A DNA stretch of 13,027 bases from Glaciecola sp. UBA983 (GCA_002292215.1 DBBN01000002.1:1-13027); one strand, 5' to 3'. Shown: positions 1-7,025, numbered from the stretch's first letter. Numbers and translations are program-made. The notes: generated by a model from the sequence alone, not told the origin.

Positions 1-535
1 CTATATCTGTAAAACCGTTCAACATGGGCTCTTGTAACAGTGAATTAATTACCTCTACTGTGATAGTAGATTGCTTAGTAATGATACTCTGAGAGTGATG
101 CATGACTAATAAACATTGACCATTGGGTTTTAATACCCGTGCGACTTCTGCTAACGTACAGGACAAATCACTGTATTCCACGCCGTACATACTAACAACA
201 ATATCTATACTGTTATCTGCGATGGGTAACGCATGCATATCTGCTTGAGTGTGGGTTATCCATGGGTGCAGCGTCGGTGCTGTAATATGGGCATAATCAA
301 CATTTTGCCATGATTGACATAACGAGGCATGTTCTTGTTTGCTGTATAAATGACTTAGCGCGCCATTACCTGCCCCTAAATCGACTATGACAGCGTCTTT
401 AGGAAAAGTTGCAAACGCAGATTGCCAATATCTTTCAATGACTCCATAAGGTCCTTCACCAGACTCATAATCATGCATGAATGAGTTGTGAGTAGAATGC
501 GATTGCCAATAGGATTGCCAAGGAGTAGCGCTCAT
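1..535 (-). CDS. Class I SAM-dependent methyltransferase (partial, 3' end outside window)
   Basis: The reverse strand reads open from an ATG at 535 to the window edge, giving 178 residues without a stop. The start is preceded by GGAG about 6 bases upstream. Residues 49-58 read VIVDLGAGNG, the motif I glycine-rich SAM-binding loop of Rossmann-fold methyltransferases. Residues 99-113 (DMHALPIADNSIDIV) match the acidic post-motif and motif II strand of the Methyltransf_11/25 families. Residues 129-145 (AEVARVLKPNGQCLLVM) match the usual helix and strand after motif III. The substrate cannot be told: such enzymes modify small molecules, RNA or proteins. The protein is likely cytosolic, as no signal or membrane segment is seen. 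The gene sits just downstream of the receptor terminator, so it probably has its own weak promoter or depends on read-through. The C-terminal, substrate-specific part is missing. Confidence 0.85.
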   Translation of the reverse strand, partial: MSATPWQSYWQSHSTHNSFMHDYESGEGPYGVIERYWQSAFATFPKDAVIVDLGAGNGALSHLYSKQEHASLCQSWQNVDYAHITAPTLHPWITHTQADMHALPIADNSIDIVVSMYGVEYSDLSCTLAEVARVLKPNGQCLLVMHHSQSIITKQSTITVEVINSLLQEPMLNGFTDI

Positions 536-570
536 AGAGACTCCATTAATTAATCTAGGTAGAAATCTTA

Positions 571-602
571 GCATAAAAAAAGCGAGCCTAAGCTCGCCTT
601 TT
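571..602 (-). terminator. Intrinsic terminator after the TonB-dependent receptor gene
   Basis: On the minus strand the stem GCGAGC (597-592), loop TTAG and stem GCTCGC (587-582) are followed by a run of seven T. It lies about 20 bases after the receptor stop codon at 620-622. The plus strand also has a short T run after the hairpin, so the element could work weakly in both directions. It separates the receptor from the methyltransferase gene. Confidence 0.9.
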
Positions 603-619
603 ACAACAGTTAACTAATC

Positions 620-3235
620 TTAGAAAGATTGAGTATAACGTGCATATACGATACGGCCGTAACCGTCATATAGGCTGAAGTTATATTCACGTGAACCGTC
701 TGGATCAGTACCTAAGATTGGCGCTTTACCACCAATGTTGTTAGAACCGACTGTTACTTTACCGCCCCAAGGAGCATTGTAAGAAACGTTTACGTCATTC
801 GTGATCCAAGTAGAAACTGGAAGATAATCTGCACCAGATAAACGTGCAGTATCACCAATGATGTTCATGTTCCATGCTAGGTCGAAATCACCGATTGAAT
901 AAACATTCGATAATACACCACGATACGCAGGGAATGCAGAGAAATCTAATTGATCAGCACCATCTACGTCATACTTTGCAGTATAAGACATTGATAAGTT
1001 AGAACGTAATGCACCCATTTCATTGAAATCGAAACGTGTGTTTAAGTTCAAATCAAGACCAGAAGTTTCTAATGTACCTTGGTTACCGTAACCACGTGTA
1101 ATTGACTCAATTGCACCGTTAGATAAACGCGTAACTTGCATACCAGCTGGTAATGCTTGTCCAGTGTTTTGTAAGTTAACTAACTCACCAGCAGAGAATG
1201 CTTTGATACGGTTATCGATTTCGATGTTGAAATAATCAAGAGAGAAATCAACCCAATCAGCCGCTTCATATGCAAGACCGAACGCGTATTGAGTAGAAGT
1301 TTCAGACTCAAGGAACGGGTTAGCGATAACATATGCATCGACTTGATCAGAACATGTTTCAGCAAGGCCTACCGCAACACAGTGTTGTGGATCACGAACT
1401 GAATCAGCTGAGAAAGAATCTTTTTGCGTTAAGATGTCTAATGATGGTGCACGGAAACCTTCACCGTAAGACGCACGAAGTACTAACTCATCCATTGGGT
1501 TATAACGTACAGAAACCTTTGGAGAAACGTCTGAACCGTAATCGTTATAGCTATCATAACGTGCAGCAGTAGTCACTTCTAAGTTATCCTGTACTGGGAA
1601 AACCGCTTCGACGTATGCTGCTTTAACTTGACGAGTACCGCCTGCAGAATTACCAGCAGAACCACCGATTACGCCACCTTCTGACAATGAATCATATTGA
1701 TCACTGTAGAAAATGTCACGCCATTCGCCACCAACGATAGCAACAGCTGTGCCACCATCCATGTCGAATAAATCAAACTGAACAGAACCGAACACTTCGT
1801 CTTGGTTGTAATCACCAATACGTGAGATAGTCGCTTTCATTGAGTTAAGGACGTCAGCAGGGTTACGATCTAAGTCACCTAACAAGTAAGAACCGTCATC
1901 CATGTATTGCTCAGCAATTGGGATAACTACGTAGTTACGACCAACATCATAAGTACGTGATTTGTTACGACGTACGCCGAACTCAACTAATACACCATCG
2001 ATGTCGCCTTCAACAGCAACTAATAAATCTGATAAATAGTTATCAACATCATTGTCACGATTACCTAAACCTGCAAAACGGTGTAACACATACACGCCAT
2101 CAGAACCAGTAGTCGCATCAGCAGTTGCGTCATACGTAGATTGGTTCCATGCTGCATCGTAGTATGGAGAATCTGGGTTAGTTGGGTTATTTGGGCTAGT
2201 AGGACCAACATATGCTTGCGCAAGAGAAGGTGCATAACGACCAAATGAAGATGACTTAGAGATATTCATGTTTGAGAATATTGACCAATCATCATTGATT
2301 TCATAACGGCTGTTTAAGAAGAAACCAACGTTACCTGTAGATGCTTCATCAGCAGATACAGATGCGAAGTTAAAACCACAACGTTCCGCTACGCCATCTG
2401 AATTAGGAACAGATAAAGAATAAGGAATTGAGTAAAACTCACCTTGATCACAGGCATCAGGACCTAAACTAGTCCAGTATGCGTCAGCATTATTCGTATC
2501 ATAGAAGTTTTGTGAGTAGAAAGAACCACCTGGCGTGTACCAATCAAAGGCACGAGCAAAGATAATGTCACGGCTGTTCCAAGAAACACCACCTAACATA
2601 GAACCTTCGTCAGAAGATGTACCAAAGATGATTGAACCTTCTTCGCGGTCACCACCTTCAACGTCTACCTGAGCAGCACCAATTTTCAATTCAACGCCGT
2701 TGAAATCTTTACGAGTGATGATGTTAACAACACCACCAATTGCATCAGAACCATATACCGCAGATGCACCGTCAGTAAGGATTTCGATACGCTCAACTGC
2801 AGCAGCTGGGATACCATTCAAATCTTGAGTCGCACCAGTAGAAGGTGAACGTGCAAGACGACGACCATCAACTAATACTAATGAACGGCTAGCACCAAGA
2901 CCACGTAAGTTGATCTGAGATACACCTTGAGCAGATGAACCAGACTGTGGACGGAAAGAACCAGTCGAGTTAAAAGAAGTATTACGTAATAAGTCAGCTA
3001 CAGACGTTTGACCTGAAAATTCAATCGCAGCACGATCGATAACAGTAACAGGCAATGCACCTTCCATATCTGCACGTTTGATACGTGAACCAGTTACCTG
3101 GATTTTTTCAACAGTTTGAGCTTCCGCTTCTTCTGTTTCTTGCGCTAAAGCAGCATTAGAAAGGCTTAGGCCAGATACGGCACCAAACGCAATCGCTAAC
3201 TGAATAGACTTTGCTAATTTTGTGTTTGTAAACAT
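620..3235 (-). CDS. TonB-dependent outer-membrane receptor
   Basis: This 871-residue protein is a TonB-dependent active transporter of the outer membrane, importing a siderophore, cofactor, peptide or sugar with energy from TonB-ExbB-ExbD. Residues 1-31 form a signal peptide (basic start, hydrophobic core, ALA before QET). A TonB-box/N-terminal segment EKIQVTGSR lies at 43-51. The plug domain covers roughly 55-180, with conserved blocks INLRGLG (108-114), LVDGRR (121-126), VERIEIL (147-153) and YGSDAIGGVVNIIT (161-174). The rest is a 22-strand-type barrel rich in aromatic residues, ending in the terminal Phe typical of outer-membrane proteins. The start is supported by AGGGAGA 7 bases upstream. 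Codon use is strongly biased (CGT arginine, GGT glycine), which suggests high expression. The gene has its own promoters upstream and a terminator downstream, so it is probably monocistronic. The substrate is unknown: no dedicated periplasmic or inner-membrane transporter adjoins it, and I see no clear Fur box. Confidence 0.93.
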   Translation of the reverse strand: MFTNTKLAKSIQLAIAFGAVSGLSLSNAALAQETEEAEAQTVEKIQVTGSRIKRADMEGALPVTVIDRAAIEFSGQTSVADLLRNTSFNSTGSFRPQSGSSAQGVSQINLRGLGASRSLVLVDGRRLARSPSTGATQDLNGIPAAAVERIEILTDGASAVYGSDAIGGVVNIITRKDFNGVELKIGAAQVDVEGGDREEGSIIFGTSSDEGSMLGGVSWNSRDIIFARAFDWYTPGGSFYSQNFYDTNNADAYWTSLGPDACDQGEFYSIPYSLSVPNSDGVAERCGFNFASVSADEASTGNVGFFLNSRYEINDDWSIFSNMNISKSSSFGRYAPSLAQAYVGPTSPNNPTNPDSPYYDAAWNQSTYDATADATTGSDGVYVLHRFAGLGNRDNDVDNYLSDLLVAVEGDIDGVLVEFGVRRNKSRTYDVGRNYVVIPIAEQYMDDGSYLLGDLDRNPADVLNSMKATISRIGDYNQDEVFGSVQFDLFDMDGGTAVAIVGGEWRDIFYSDQYDSLSEGGVIGGSAGNSAGGTRQVKAAYVEAVFPVQDNLEVTTAARYDSYNDYGSDVSPKVSVRYNPMDELVLRASYGEGFRAPSLDILTQKDSFSADSVRDPQHCVAVGLAETCSDQVDAYVIANPFLESETSTQYAFGLAYEAADWVDFSLDYFNIEIDNRIKAFSAGELVNLQNTGQALPAGMQVTRLSNGAIESITRGYGNQGTLETSGLDLNLNTRFDFNEMGALRSNLSMSYTAKYDVDGADQLDFSAFPAYRGVLSNVYSIGDFDLAWNMNIIGDTARLSGADYLPVSTWITNDVNVSYNAPWGGKVTVGSNNIGGKAPILGTDPDGSREYNFSLYDGYGRIVYARYTQSF

Positions 3236-3283
3236 TATATGTCTCCCTAGGGCACTAATTCAAAATAAAAATAGTGAAATTGT

Positions 3284-3310
3284 GTCGTTATAACGACTTT
3301 TTATAAAAAG
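3284..3310. promoter_or_regulatory. Two abutting palindromes in the receptor leader
   Basis: GTCGTTATAACGAC at 3284-3297 is a perfect 14-base palindrome. CTTTTTATAAAAAG at 3297-3310 is a second perfect 14-base palindrome sharing one base with it. They lie 49-75 bases upstream of the receptor start codon, downstream of both candidate promoters. They could be an operator for a dimeric repressor or a folded leader element. No family can be assigned from sequence alone. Confidence 0.45.
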
Positions 3311-3344
3311 CGGTGGAATCTGGTAAGATGTCACACCTACACGC

Positions 3345-3374
3345 ATAATAATCACAAGTACAGGGTGCGGTCAA
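3345..3374 (-). promoter_or_regulatory. Proximal sigma70-like promoter of the receptor gene
   Basis: On the minus strand TTGACC (3374-3369) and TATTAT (3350-3345) are separated by 18 bases; each hexamer matches the consensus at 5 of 6 positions. Transcription would begin near 3338, giving a leader of about 100 bases that includes the two palindromes. Confidence 0.5.
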
Positions 3375-3427
3375 CCATCTGTTTGCAGCATTTAGGATAA
3401 GTTCAGTTTTTTTTATATCTTTTGGGG

Positions 3428-3456
3428 ATTATATGTAACAAAAAAACACCTGTCAG
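3428..3456 (-). promoter_or_regulatory. Distal sigma70 promoter of the receptor gene
   Basis: On the minus strand CTGACA (3456-3451) is followed after 17 bases by a perfect TATAAT (3433-3428). This is the best sigma70 match in the region. Transcription would start near 3421, giving a leader of about 185 bases before the receptor ATG. Confidence 0.6.
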
Positions 3457-3620
3457 ACCAAGGTTTTACACAAAATCACATCTATATGTCTGTTTTTTGA
3501 AAGAATGGTCATAATTTTGTCACTAAATGATGACAGGATGTTTTATTCGCTTAGATACTGCCCAAATTAACTGTTTGGCATTTTTCATATCATTGATTGT
3601 GCTGATTAAAGAGGGATTTG

Positions 3621-3733
3621 GGTGGCAAATCTCCAGCCACATCCGCGCACATGAGTCAATTGCTACGGCTGCTCCCTTCCGGGTCTGACCGAGTTCACAA
3701 AATATCATTGCGAGAGGACCAGAGACTTACCAT
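3621..3733 (-). ncRNA. ffs: 4.5S RNA, bacterial signal recognition particle RNA
   Basis: This is the small RNA of the signal recognition particle. It binds Ffh and, with FtsY, targets nascent inner-membrane proteins to the translocon. The minus strand carries the conserved apical domain GGTCAGACCCGGAAGGGAG followed by CAGCC (3690-3667), with the GGAA tetraloop and the symmetric and asymmetric internal loops of domain IV. The RNA ends pair: GGTAAGTCTC (3731-3722) with GAGATTTGCC (3633-3624), ten pairs including G-U. The helix length gives about 108-113 nt, the usual size of the short gammaproteobacterial form without an Alu domain. The exact 5' and 3' ends are estimates. A promoter with a GC-rich discriminator sits just upstream. 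The apparent short reading frame across this locus is not a gene. Confidence 0.95.
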
Positions 3734-3745
3734 TGAAGAGCGCGC

Positions 3746-3774
3746 ATTATGCCTGTGCATACGTTATTTTGCAA
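3746..3774 (-). promoter_or_regulatory. ffs promoter with GC-rich discriminator, overlapping the ldh 3' end
   Basis: On the minus strand TTGCAA (3774-3769) and CATAAT (3751-3746) are separated by exactly 17 bases. The -10 box is followed by GCGCGCTC, a GC-rich discriminator of the kind found at stringently controlled stable-RNA promoters. The predicted start lies a few bases before the 4.5S 5' end. The -35 box falls within the last codons of ldh, whose stop codon is at 3764-3766. Confidence 0.75.
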
Positions 3775-4813
3775 ATTTAGTTTCCGCTAACTGATTGGCG
3801 ATCACATTCGTTCCGAGTTGTTGCGCTTGCGCTAACTCGAAAATCTGTGTCAACGTCGAACCGATCATTTCAATATGCGATTTCATATTGTCTGGTGTAC
3901 TGTCTACTTGTTGATGATGAATATCAATGATGCCCGCCGCATTAATGACATAATCAGGTGCATAGATAATGCCTTTATCGTGCAATACCTGTCCCAGCTC
4001 TTCCGTTAACAACTGATTATTGGCTGCACCTGCAATGACTTTAGCCTTTATATCGTCAATCGTATCAGGGTTAATACTTGCTCCTAATGCACAGGGTGCA
4101 AATACATCACATTCCACCGCATGAATCGATTTGATGTCCACCACTTGTGCACCGAATTCAAGTTGCGCTTTTGCCACTGCAGGCTCATGGGTATCTGCAA
4201 TGATTAACTTTGCTCCAGCATTATGTAGATGCTGTGCCAAACGATAACCCACTTGCCCTACCCCTTGGATAGCAACCGTCAATTCACTGAGGTCTTTACC
4301 TAACGCAAAATCGACAGCGGCTTTTAAGCCCACAAACGTCCCATAAGCAGTAGAAGGTGCGGGATTACCATCAGACGGCTCGCCTTCATAAGTAAATTTA
4401 GCGTTCAAGCCACCGGCATACTGGGTGTTTTCCGCCATTAAGTGTACATCACTGACTGCAATCCCTGAATCTTCAGCTACGATATATCGTCCACCGAGAG
4501 ACTCCACAAATGCGCCCATCGCACGCATCATTGCTGGTGATTTGTCAGTATGGGTATTACCAATGATCACCGACTTACCGCCACCCATGGGCAAATTGGC
4601 CAATGCCGCTTTATACGTCATGCCTTTAGCTAAACGTAATACATCCGTGATTGCCTCATCATCTGTCGCGTAAGGATACATACGACATCCCCCTAATGAC
4701 GGACCAAGATTAGTATTATGCACAGCAATAATGGCACGTAATCCCGAAACAGGATCTTGATGAAACGCGACATGCTCATGATTATCGAATGCCGGATGTT
4801 GAAACAGTGCCAT
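3764..4813 (-). CDS. ldh: Leucine dehydrogenase (Glu/Leu/Phe/Val dehydrogenase family)
   Basis: This 349-residue enzyme catalyses NAD-dependent oxidative deamination of leucine, and probably valine and isoleucine, to the 2-oxo acid plus ammonium. It is the first step of branched-chain amino-acid breakdown in the cytosol. Residues 38-44 (PSLGGCR) form the substrate pocket. Lys68 in KGMTYK and Lys80 in GGGKSVI match the substrate-binding and catalytic lysines of Bacillus leucine dehydrogenase. Asp115 in AEDSGI is the conserved acid. Residues 184-189 (GVGQVG) are the dinucleotide fingerprint, and Asp207 at the end of the second strand points to NAD rather than NADP. Length is near the family norm of about 345-365. 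The start is supported by AAGGA 6 bases upstream. The gene is divergent from an Lrp-family regulator, the likely controller. No terminator is seen before ffs. Phenylalanine or valine dehydrogenase activity cannot be excluded. Confidence 0.92.
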   Translation of the reverse strand: MALFQHPAFDNHEHVAFHQDPVSGLRAIIAVHNTNLGPSLGGCRMYPYATDDEAITDVLRLAKGMTYKAALANLPMGGGKSVIIGNTHTDKSPAMMRAMGAFVESLGGRYIVAEDSGIAVSDVHLMAENTQYAGGLNAKFTYEGEPSDGNPAPSTAYGTFVGLKAAVDFALGKDLSELTVAIQGVGQVGYRLAQHLHNAGAKLIIADTHEPAVAKAQLEFGAQVVDIKSIHAVECDVFAPCALGASINPDTIDDIKAKVIAGAANNQLLTEELGQVLHDKGIIYAPDYVINAAGIIDIHHQQVDSTPDNMKSHIEMIGSTLTQIFELAQAQQLGTNVIANQLAETKFAK

Positions 4814-4852
4814 GACTATCCTTATGAATTGGATGAAATAAATGAATGTGTC

Positions 4853-4868
4853 GATCCCTGAAGGGATC
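4853..4868. promoter_or_regulatory. Perfect palindrome in the ldh 5' region
   Basis: GATCCCT-GA-AGGGATC is a perfect inverted repeat 40 bases upstream of the ldh start. On the ldh strand it can also fold as GATCCC-TTCA-GGGATC, a stable hairpin. A TATTAT -10-like hexamer for ldh lies just upstream (4877-4872 on the minus strand) without a good -35, so the repeat would overlap the transcript start. It is a candidate operator for the divergent Lrp-family regulator or a protective 5' stem-loop. Confidence 0.5.
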
Positions 4869-4958
4869 CATATAATACAAAACTTGCTAAGGATAAGGAT
4901 TGCTAATCGATTTGTGAAGTAATTTTTTGCTAAATGAAACTGTTGCTTTCAAGCTAAT

Positions 4959-4987
4959 TTTAGGATATATATCCTAAGTCTTATAAT
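4959..4987 (+). promoter_or_regulatory. Candidate promoter of the Lrp-family regulator gene
   Basis: A perfect TATAAT (4982-4987) is preceded after 17 bases by a poor -35 (TTTAGG, 4959-4964). The 18-base palindrome 4960-4977 fills the interval. The predicted start leaves a leader of only about 10 bases before the ATG at 5005, with no strong Shine-Dalgarno sequence. Confidence 0.4.
4960..4977. promoter_or_regulatory. 18-base palindromic operator candidate upstream of the Lrp-family gene
   Basis: TTAGGATATATATCCTAA is a perfect 18-base palindrome lying 28 bases before the regulator start codon and overlapping its likely promoter. Position and symmetry suggest a binding site for negative autoregulation, which is common in the Lrp/AsnC family. 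The AT-rich centre with flanking GG and CC fits dimer binding to the two half-sites. Confidence 0.6.
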
Positions 4988-5004
4988 AATATAGAACCTA
5001 AGCC

Positions 5005-5472
5005 ATGAAGTTAGATAAGTTTGATCGTGAAATTCTGAGAGTCATGCAACGAGATGCAACGATTTCGATGGCTGATCTGAGCCAAAAAGTGGGTTTATCT
5101 CACACGCCTTGCTGGCGTCGCGTAAAAAAAATGGAAGCAGAGGGTTTGATCCGCCAAAAAGTCACCCTACTCGACTGTAAAAAACTTAATTTGGGCGTGT
5201 CTGTGTTTATATATATCACACTCAAAAATCATGATGGTGATTCGCTGACTAATTTTGAAGATGCGGTACAAGAGATTGATGCCATCGTGGAATGCCATAC
5301 TACAAGTGGTGAGAAAGATTATTTGTTGAAAGTGATTGTTGAGAGTATTGAAGAATACGAGCAGTTATTGAAATCGACACTGACGCATCTACCCTGTGTA
5401 GAACACGTCAGCTCGACTTTTGCGATGAAACAGGTCAAAAATACGACCGAACTACCTATCAAACAACTTTAA
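5005..5472 (+). CDS. Lrp/AsnC-family transcriptional regulator
   Basis: This 155-residue protein has the two-part Lrp layout. An N-terminal helix-turn-helix spans about residues 4-50 (LDKFDREILRVMQ, then ADLSQKVGLSHTPCWRRVKKME). A C-terminal RAM ligand-binding/oligomerisation domain covers about 65-142, with GEKDYLLKV (102-110) matching the conserved G-x-x-D-y-l-l segment that contacts effector amino acids. Length is typical. The gene is divergent from leucine dehydrogenase, which suggests a local, branched-chain amino-acid-responsive regulator (BkdR-like) rather than global Lrp; this is inference from context. The upstream gap holds two palindromes and repeated TTGCTAA motifs. The ribosome binding site is weak (only AAG near the ATG) and the predicted leader is very short. 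The 3' end overlaps the end of tyrR, tail-to-tail, by 4 bp. Confidence 0.9.
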   Translation: MKLDKFDREILRVMQRDATISMADLSQKVGLSHTPCWRRVKKMEAEGLIRQKVTLLDCKKLNLGVSVFIYITLKNHDGDSLTNFEDAVQEIDAIVECHTTSGEKDYLLKVIVESIEEYEQLLKSTLTHLPCVEHVSSTFAMKQVKNTTELPIKQL

Positions 5473-7025
5473 ATCTTAATTGTCGCTTTATTGATCCCAT
5501 ATTCGCGTAGCTTGTTTGCAATCGCAGTGTGGGATAAACCTAATTTACGCGCTAATTGACGCGTGCTTGGATAGGATGGGTACAGTTTTTTGAGTAAGTC
5601 TTTTTCAAACTTCTTCACTTCTTGATCCAATGTCCCTTCAAAGTTTTCGTCTATATAACTGACGGTGGTCGCACAAGAAGGTAAATGAATGTGCTCTTTA
5701 GTTATCTCATTGCCATCTAACAAGGTCAACGCACGATAGAGTGCATTTTGTAATTGACGCACATTACCCGGCCACGGATAAGTGTTCAGATAATCGACAC
5801 AAGACTTGCTCAATTTAGCAATATTCCGCCCTAATTTGACGCAATGTTGTTTCAAAAATGCTTCAGTTAACGGCATGATATCTTGCTTGCGCTCACGTAA
5901 TGCAGGCATCACTAGACTTAATACATTTAAGCGATAATATAGGTCTTGACGGAAACGACCCGATTCGACTAACAAACCCAAATCTTTACTCGTCGTGCAC
6001 ATGAATCGCACATCCACTCCAATAGGGGCATCATCACCAACACGACGAAACTCAGCATCCTCTATAACACGAAGTAGCTTACCTTGTAATTGCAAAGACA
6101 TATCAGCAATTTCATCCAATAACAATGTGCCGCCTTGCGCCTGCTCCAATAATCCTTGTTTGGCTTCAGTATTGCCAAATGCATTGACTGCACTGCCAAA
6201 TAATTCTGTTTCTGCAATATCATCTGATATGGTGGCACAATTTAATGATAATAATGGACCTTCAGCACGACTCGAAGCTTCATGGCAGGAACGGGCAATG
6301 AGTTCTTTGCCTGTGCCGGTCTCGCCAAAGATTAATAATGGACCATCAAGATCAGCCATGCGACTTGCTTCGTTGATGACTTTGCGCATTGCTAGTGAAT
6401 TGGCATAAAATTTATCAAAGCTCTCTGCTTCTTTTTTATGAAAGGTATTAAATTGCTGACCTAAGCGTAATTCAGATTTAAGAATAACCACCGCCCCTGC
6501 CAAAATATCTTGACCGTCACTATCGGGTACCATTACAGGCAGAATGTCTGCTATGTAATCTTGTTGCACAAATTTGACTTTTTGTGTTTGCGCGAGGGTT
6601 TCTTTACTATCTAGCCATTTTTCAAACTTGAAACCAGATACCCATTCATCTATTTCTGCTTGGATGAGTAAATCAACGTCATTATCCACACTAAATTTCG
6701 CAGCATCATTAAATAAGACAATGCGCCCTTTTGTGTCAATAGAGAAAACCGGATCCGGCATGGTTTGGATCATCGCGCGTAACTCATTACGTTCGCGCTC
6801 AATCGGCATATATAATGTCGTTTTGACATCATCAATACCCTCTATTCGCCTGATTTTAGGCATGAATTGTTGAAAGTCGGCAAAATCAATATTTGGAAAA
6901 CTCAGGTATATCTTACCTGATTCATTGATCTCTATGCCGCGTAAATCAATTTGATGTGCACGCAATAACTCGAGTACATCTTGCGCAATCCCCAATCTAT
7001 CTTGACAACTAATCTCTAAACGCAT
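5469..7025 (-). CDS. tyrR: TyrR, aromatic amino-acid responsive transcriptional regulator
   Basis: TyrR controls aromatic amino-acid synthesis and transport genes in response to Tyr, Phe or Trp plus ATP. I chose the ATG at 7025 (518 residues) because the family begins MRLE; the longer frame from 7085 adds 20 residues with no family resemblance. From this start: an N-terminal ACT domain about 1-75 (RLEISCQDRLG, IDLRGIEI), a PAS domain about 80-190 (MPDPVFSID), and an AAA+ domain about 207-435. The AAA+ domain has Walker A GETGTGKE (234-241), Walker B GTLLLDE (299-305) and WPGNVRQLQN (418-427). A C-terminal helix-turn-helix spans about 485-513 (TRQLARKLGLSHTAIANKL). The GAFTGA sigma54-contact loop is replaced by SAVNAFG (278-284), as expected for TyrR, which works with sigma70 polymerase. 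The gene follows pspC by 78 bp on the same strand without an obvious terminator, so read-through from the psp operon is possible. Confidence 0.95.
   Translation of the reverse strand: MRLEISCQDRLGIAQDVLELLRAHQIDLRGIEINESGKIYLSFPNIDFADFQQFMPKIRRIEGIDDVKTTLYMPIERERNELRAMIQTMPDPVFSIDTKGRIVLFNDAAKFSVDNDVDLLIQAEIDEWVSGFKFEKWLDSKETLAQTQKVKFVQQDYIADILPVMVPDSDGQDILAGAVVILKSELRLGQQFNTFHKKEAESFDKFYANSLAMRKVINEASRMADLDGPLLIFGETGTGKELIARSCHEASSRAEGPLLSLNCATISDDIAETELFGSAVNAFGNTEAKQGLLEQAQGGTLLLDEIADMSLQLQGKLLRVIEDAEFRRVGDDAPIGVDVRFMCTTSKDLGLLVESGRFRQDLYYRLNVLSLVMPALRERKQDIMPLTEAFLKQHCVKLGRNIAKLSKSCVDYLNTYPWPGNVRQLQNALYRALTLLDGNEITKEHIHLPSCATTVSYIDENFEGTLDQEVKKFEKDLLKKLYPSYPSTRQLARKLGLSHTAIANKLREYGINKATIKI

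Larger units (their letters stand above)
3236..3620. other. Intergenic region between ffs and the receptor gene
   Basis: This stretch of about 385 bp holds no credible gene. It contains two sigma70-like promoters pointing at the receptor gene, a pair of abutting palindromes in the presumed leader, and AT-rich tracts. Near its right end, just after the 4.5S RNA, there is only a weak candidate terminator hairpin. No clear small protein with a ribosome binding site was found on either strand. Confidence 0.6.

Noticed and set aside
1333..1572. Open frame on the plus strand within the receptor gene
   Set aside because: It lies wholly antisense to the strongly biased receptor coding sequence and shows no recognisable protein features.
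3236..3480. Fur box upstream of the TonB-dependent receptor
   Set aside because: No stretch approaches the 19-base Fur consensus; iron control cannot be claimed.
3523..3708. 61-codon open frame on the minus strand across the 4.5S RNA locus
   Set aside because: It runs through the conserved SRP RNA domain and has no ribosome binding site or family resemblance; it is a by-product of the RNA sequence.
4871..4876. Plus-strand TATAAT in the ldh/regulator gap as a promoter
   Set aside because: No acceptable -35 lies at the right distance; it is more likely the opposite face of the ldh -10 region.
5995..6408. 137-codon open frame antisense to tyrR
   Set aside because: It mirrors the AAA+ coding region of tyrR, is low in complexity (Ser/Asn/Pro-rich) and lacks a translation signal.
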